Assembly (NCBI GenBank): GCA_022820675.1
Contig: JAJEFC010000166.1
Location: forward strand, 1-60,835
Direction: 5' to 3'
Length of the DNA: 60,835 bases
From: Vicinamibacteria bacterium
GTDB taxonomy: Bacteria; Acidobacteriota; Vicinamibacteria; Vicinamibacterales; UBA8438
Positions 60,747-60,835 of this stretch are shown here, in pieces (within the stretch, counting starts at the first letter, position 1; each line of letters opens with the position of its first letter). The translations under genes were made by a program, and so were the position numbers. The notes beneath the pieces were generated by a model. That model made no database searches and was not told the DNA's origin. It saw only the letters and a list, made by a program, of their open reading frames with translations.

Positions 60747-60835
60747 ATGAAGGACGAGAGCCCGGTCGCGGCGAAGGCAGCTCCCGTGAGCCGTCGCGGT
60801 TTCCTGAGGGGGGCCGCCGCCGGCGCGGCGGCCGG
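60747..60835 (+). CDS. Tat-exported protein, start only (runs off the window)
   Basis: The ATG at 60747 is preceded by caggagag about 7 nt upstream. The first 29 codons give MKDESPVAAKAAPVSRRGFL then RGAAAGAAA, a twin-arginine signal peptide (SRRGFLRG). The mature protein lies beyond the window, so its family cannot be told. Confidence 0.8.
   Translation, partial: MKDESPVAAKAAPVSRRGFLRGAAAGAAA

Noticed and set aside
1..60835. tRNA, rRNA or integrase marking an island boundary
   Set aside because: I found no cloverleaf-like tRNA, conserved rRNA segment or integrase motif by reading. A tRNA search program could still find one.

Overview
The window is about 70% GC, densely coded, and most likely comes from an Acidobacteriota genome of the Vicinamibacteria type. 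The reasons are a VWFA-related protein of the acidobacterial TIGR03436 kind (22015-23253), the paired gene sets DUF1592/DUF1552 and DUF1553/DUF1501, a CRTAC1-like ASPIC/UnbV protein and many secreted proteins of families common in that phylum. I saw no rRNA, tRNA, CRISPR array, intact transposase or integrase.

Layout. 1-3 kb: a cobalamin riboswitch in front of a BtuB-like TonB receptor. 3.3-11.8 kb: an accessory stretch with an Rpn/YhgA-like nuclease, a damaged signalling cluster (two acidic small proteins, a MotA/TolQ/ExbB channel, a cut FHA gene, the tail of a PP2C gene and a frameshifted kinase-Hsp70 fusion), a DUF433/DUF5615 toxin-antitoxin pair, an AAA/DUF4143 ATPase and a glycosyltransferase. 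11.9-23.3 kb: metabolic and secreted proteins (NIPSNAP, amidase lipoprotein, iron alcohol dehydrogenase, TPR protein, cytochrome P460, DUF1552, DUF1592, VWFA). 23.3-42 kb: a defence and toxin-antitoxin island, almost wholly on the minus strand: macro domain, VapBC, AAA/DUF4143, a nucleotidyltransferase pair, an endonuclease/exonuclease/phosphatase, a RelE-UvrD fusion, a ParB-like protein, the subtilisin/AAA pair IetS/IetA, a type III-like methyltransferase and restriction subunit (both damaged), and several small TA-type genes. 42-59.2 kb: DUF1501, a large DUF1549/DUF1553 dihaem protein, TauE, a PHP phosphoesterase, a membrane multihaem-TPR protein, a CRTAC1-like protein, a Sel1 protein and a dicarboxylate symporter. 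59.3-60.8 kb: a small HTH-like protein, an S24/XRE repressor and the start of a Tat-exported protein.

Three themes stand out. First, short tandem arrays fill many gene junctions. In two unrelated operons the last 55-110 bp of the upstream CDS has been copied four or five times, with the last copy supplying the ribosome binding site of the next gene. Second, single-base frameshifts are concentrated in accessory genes (kinase-Hsp70, nucleotidyltransferase pair, methyltransferase, restriction subunit, DUF2283), while the long metabolic genes are intact. Third, the methyltransferase, the FHA gene and a VapC gene have lost large parts by deletion. The best candidates for undescribed biology are the ExbB-FHA-PP2C-kinase/Hsp70 cluster and the ParB / 40-residue protein / RelE-UvrD operon beside IetAS. 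All calls are from reading translated sequence by eye; no database search was run.
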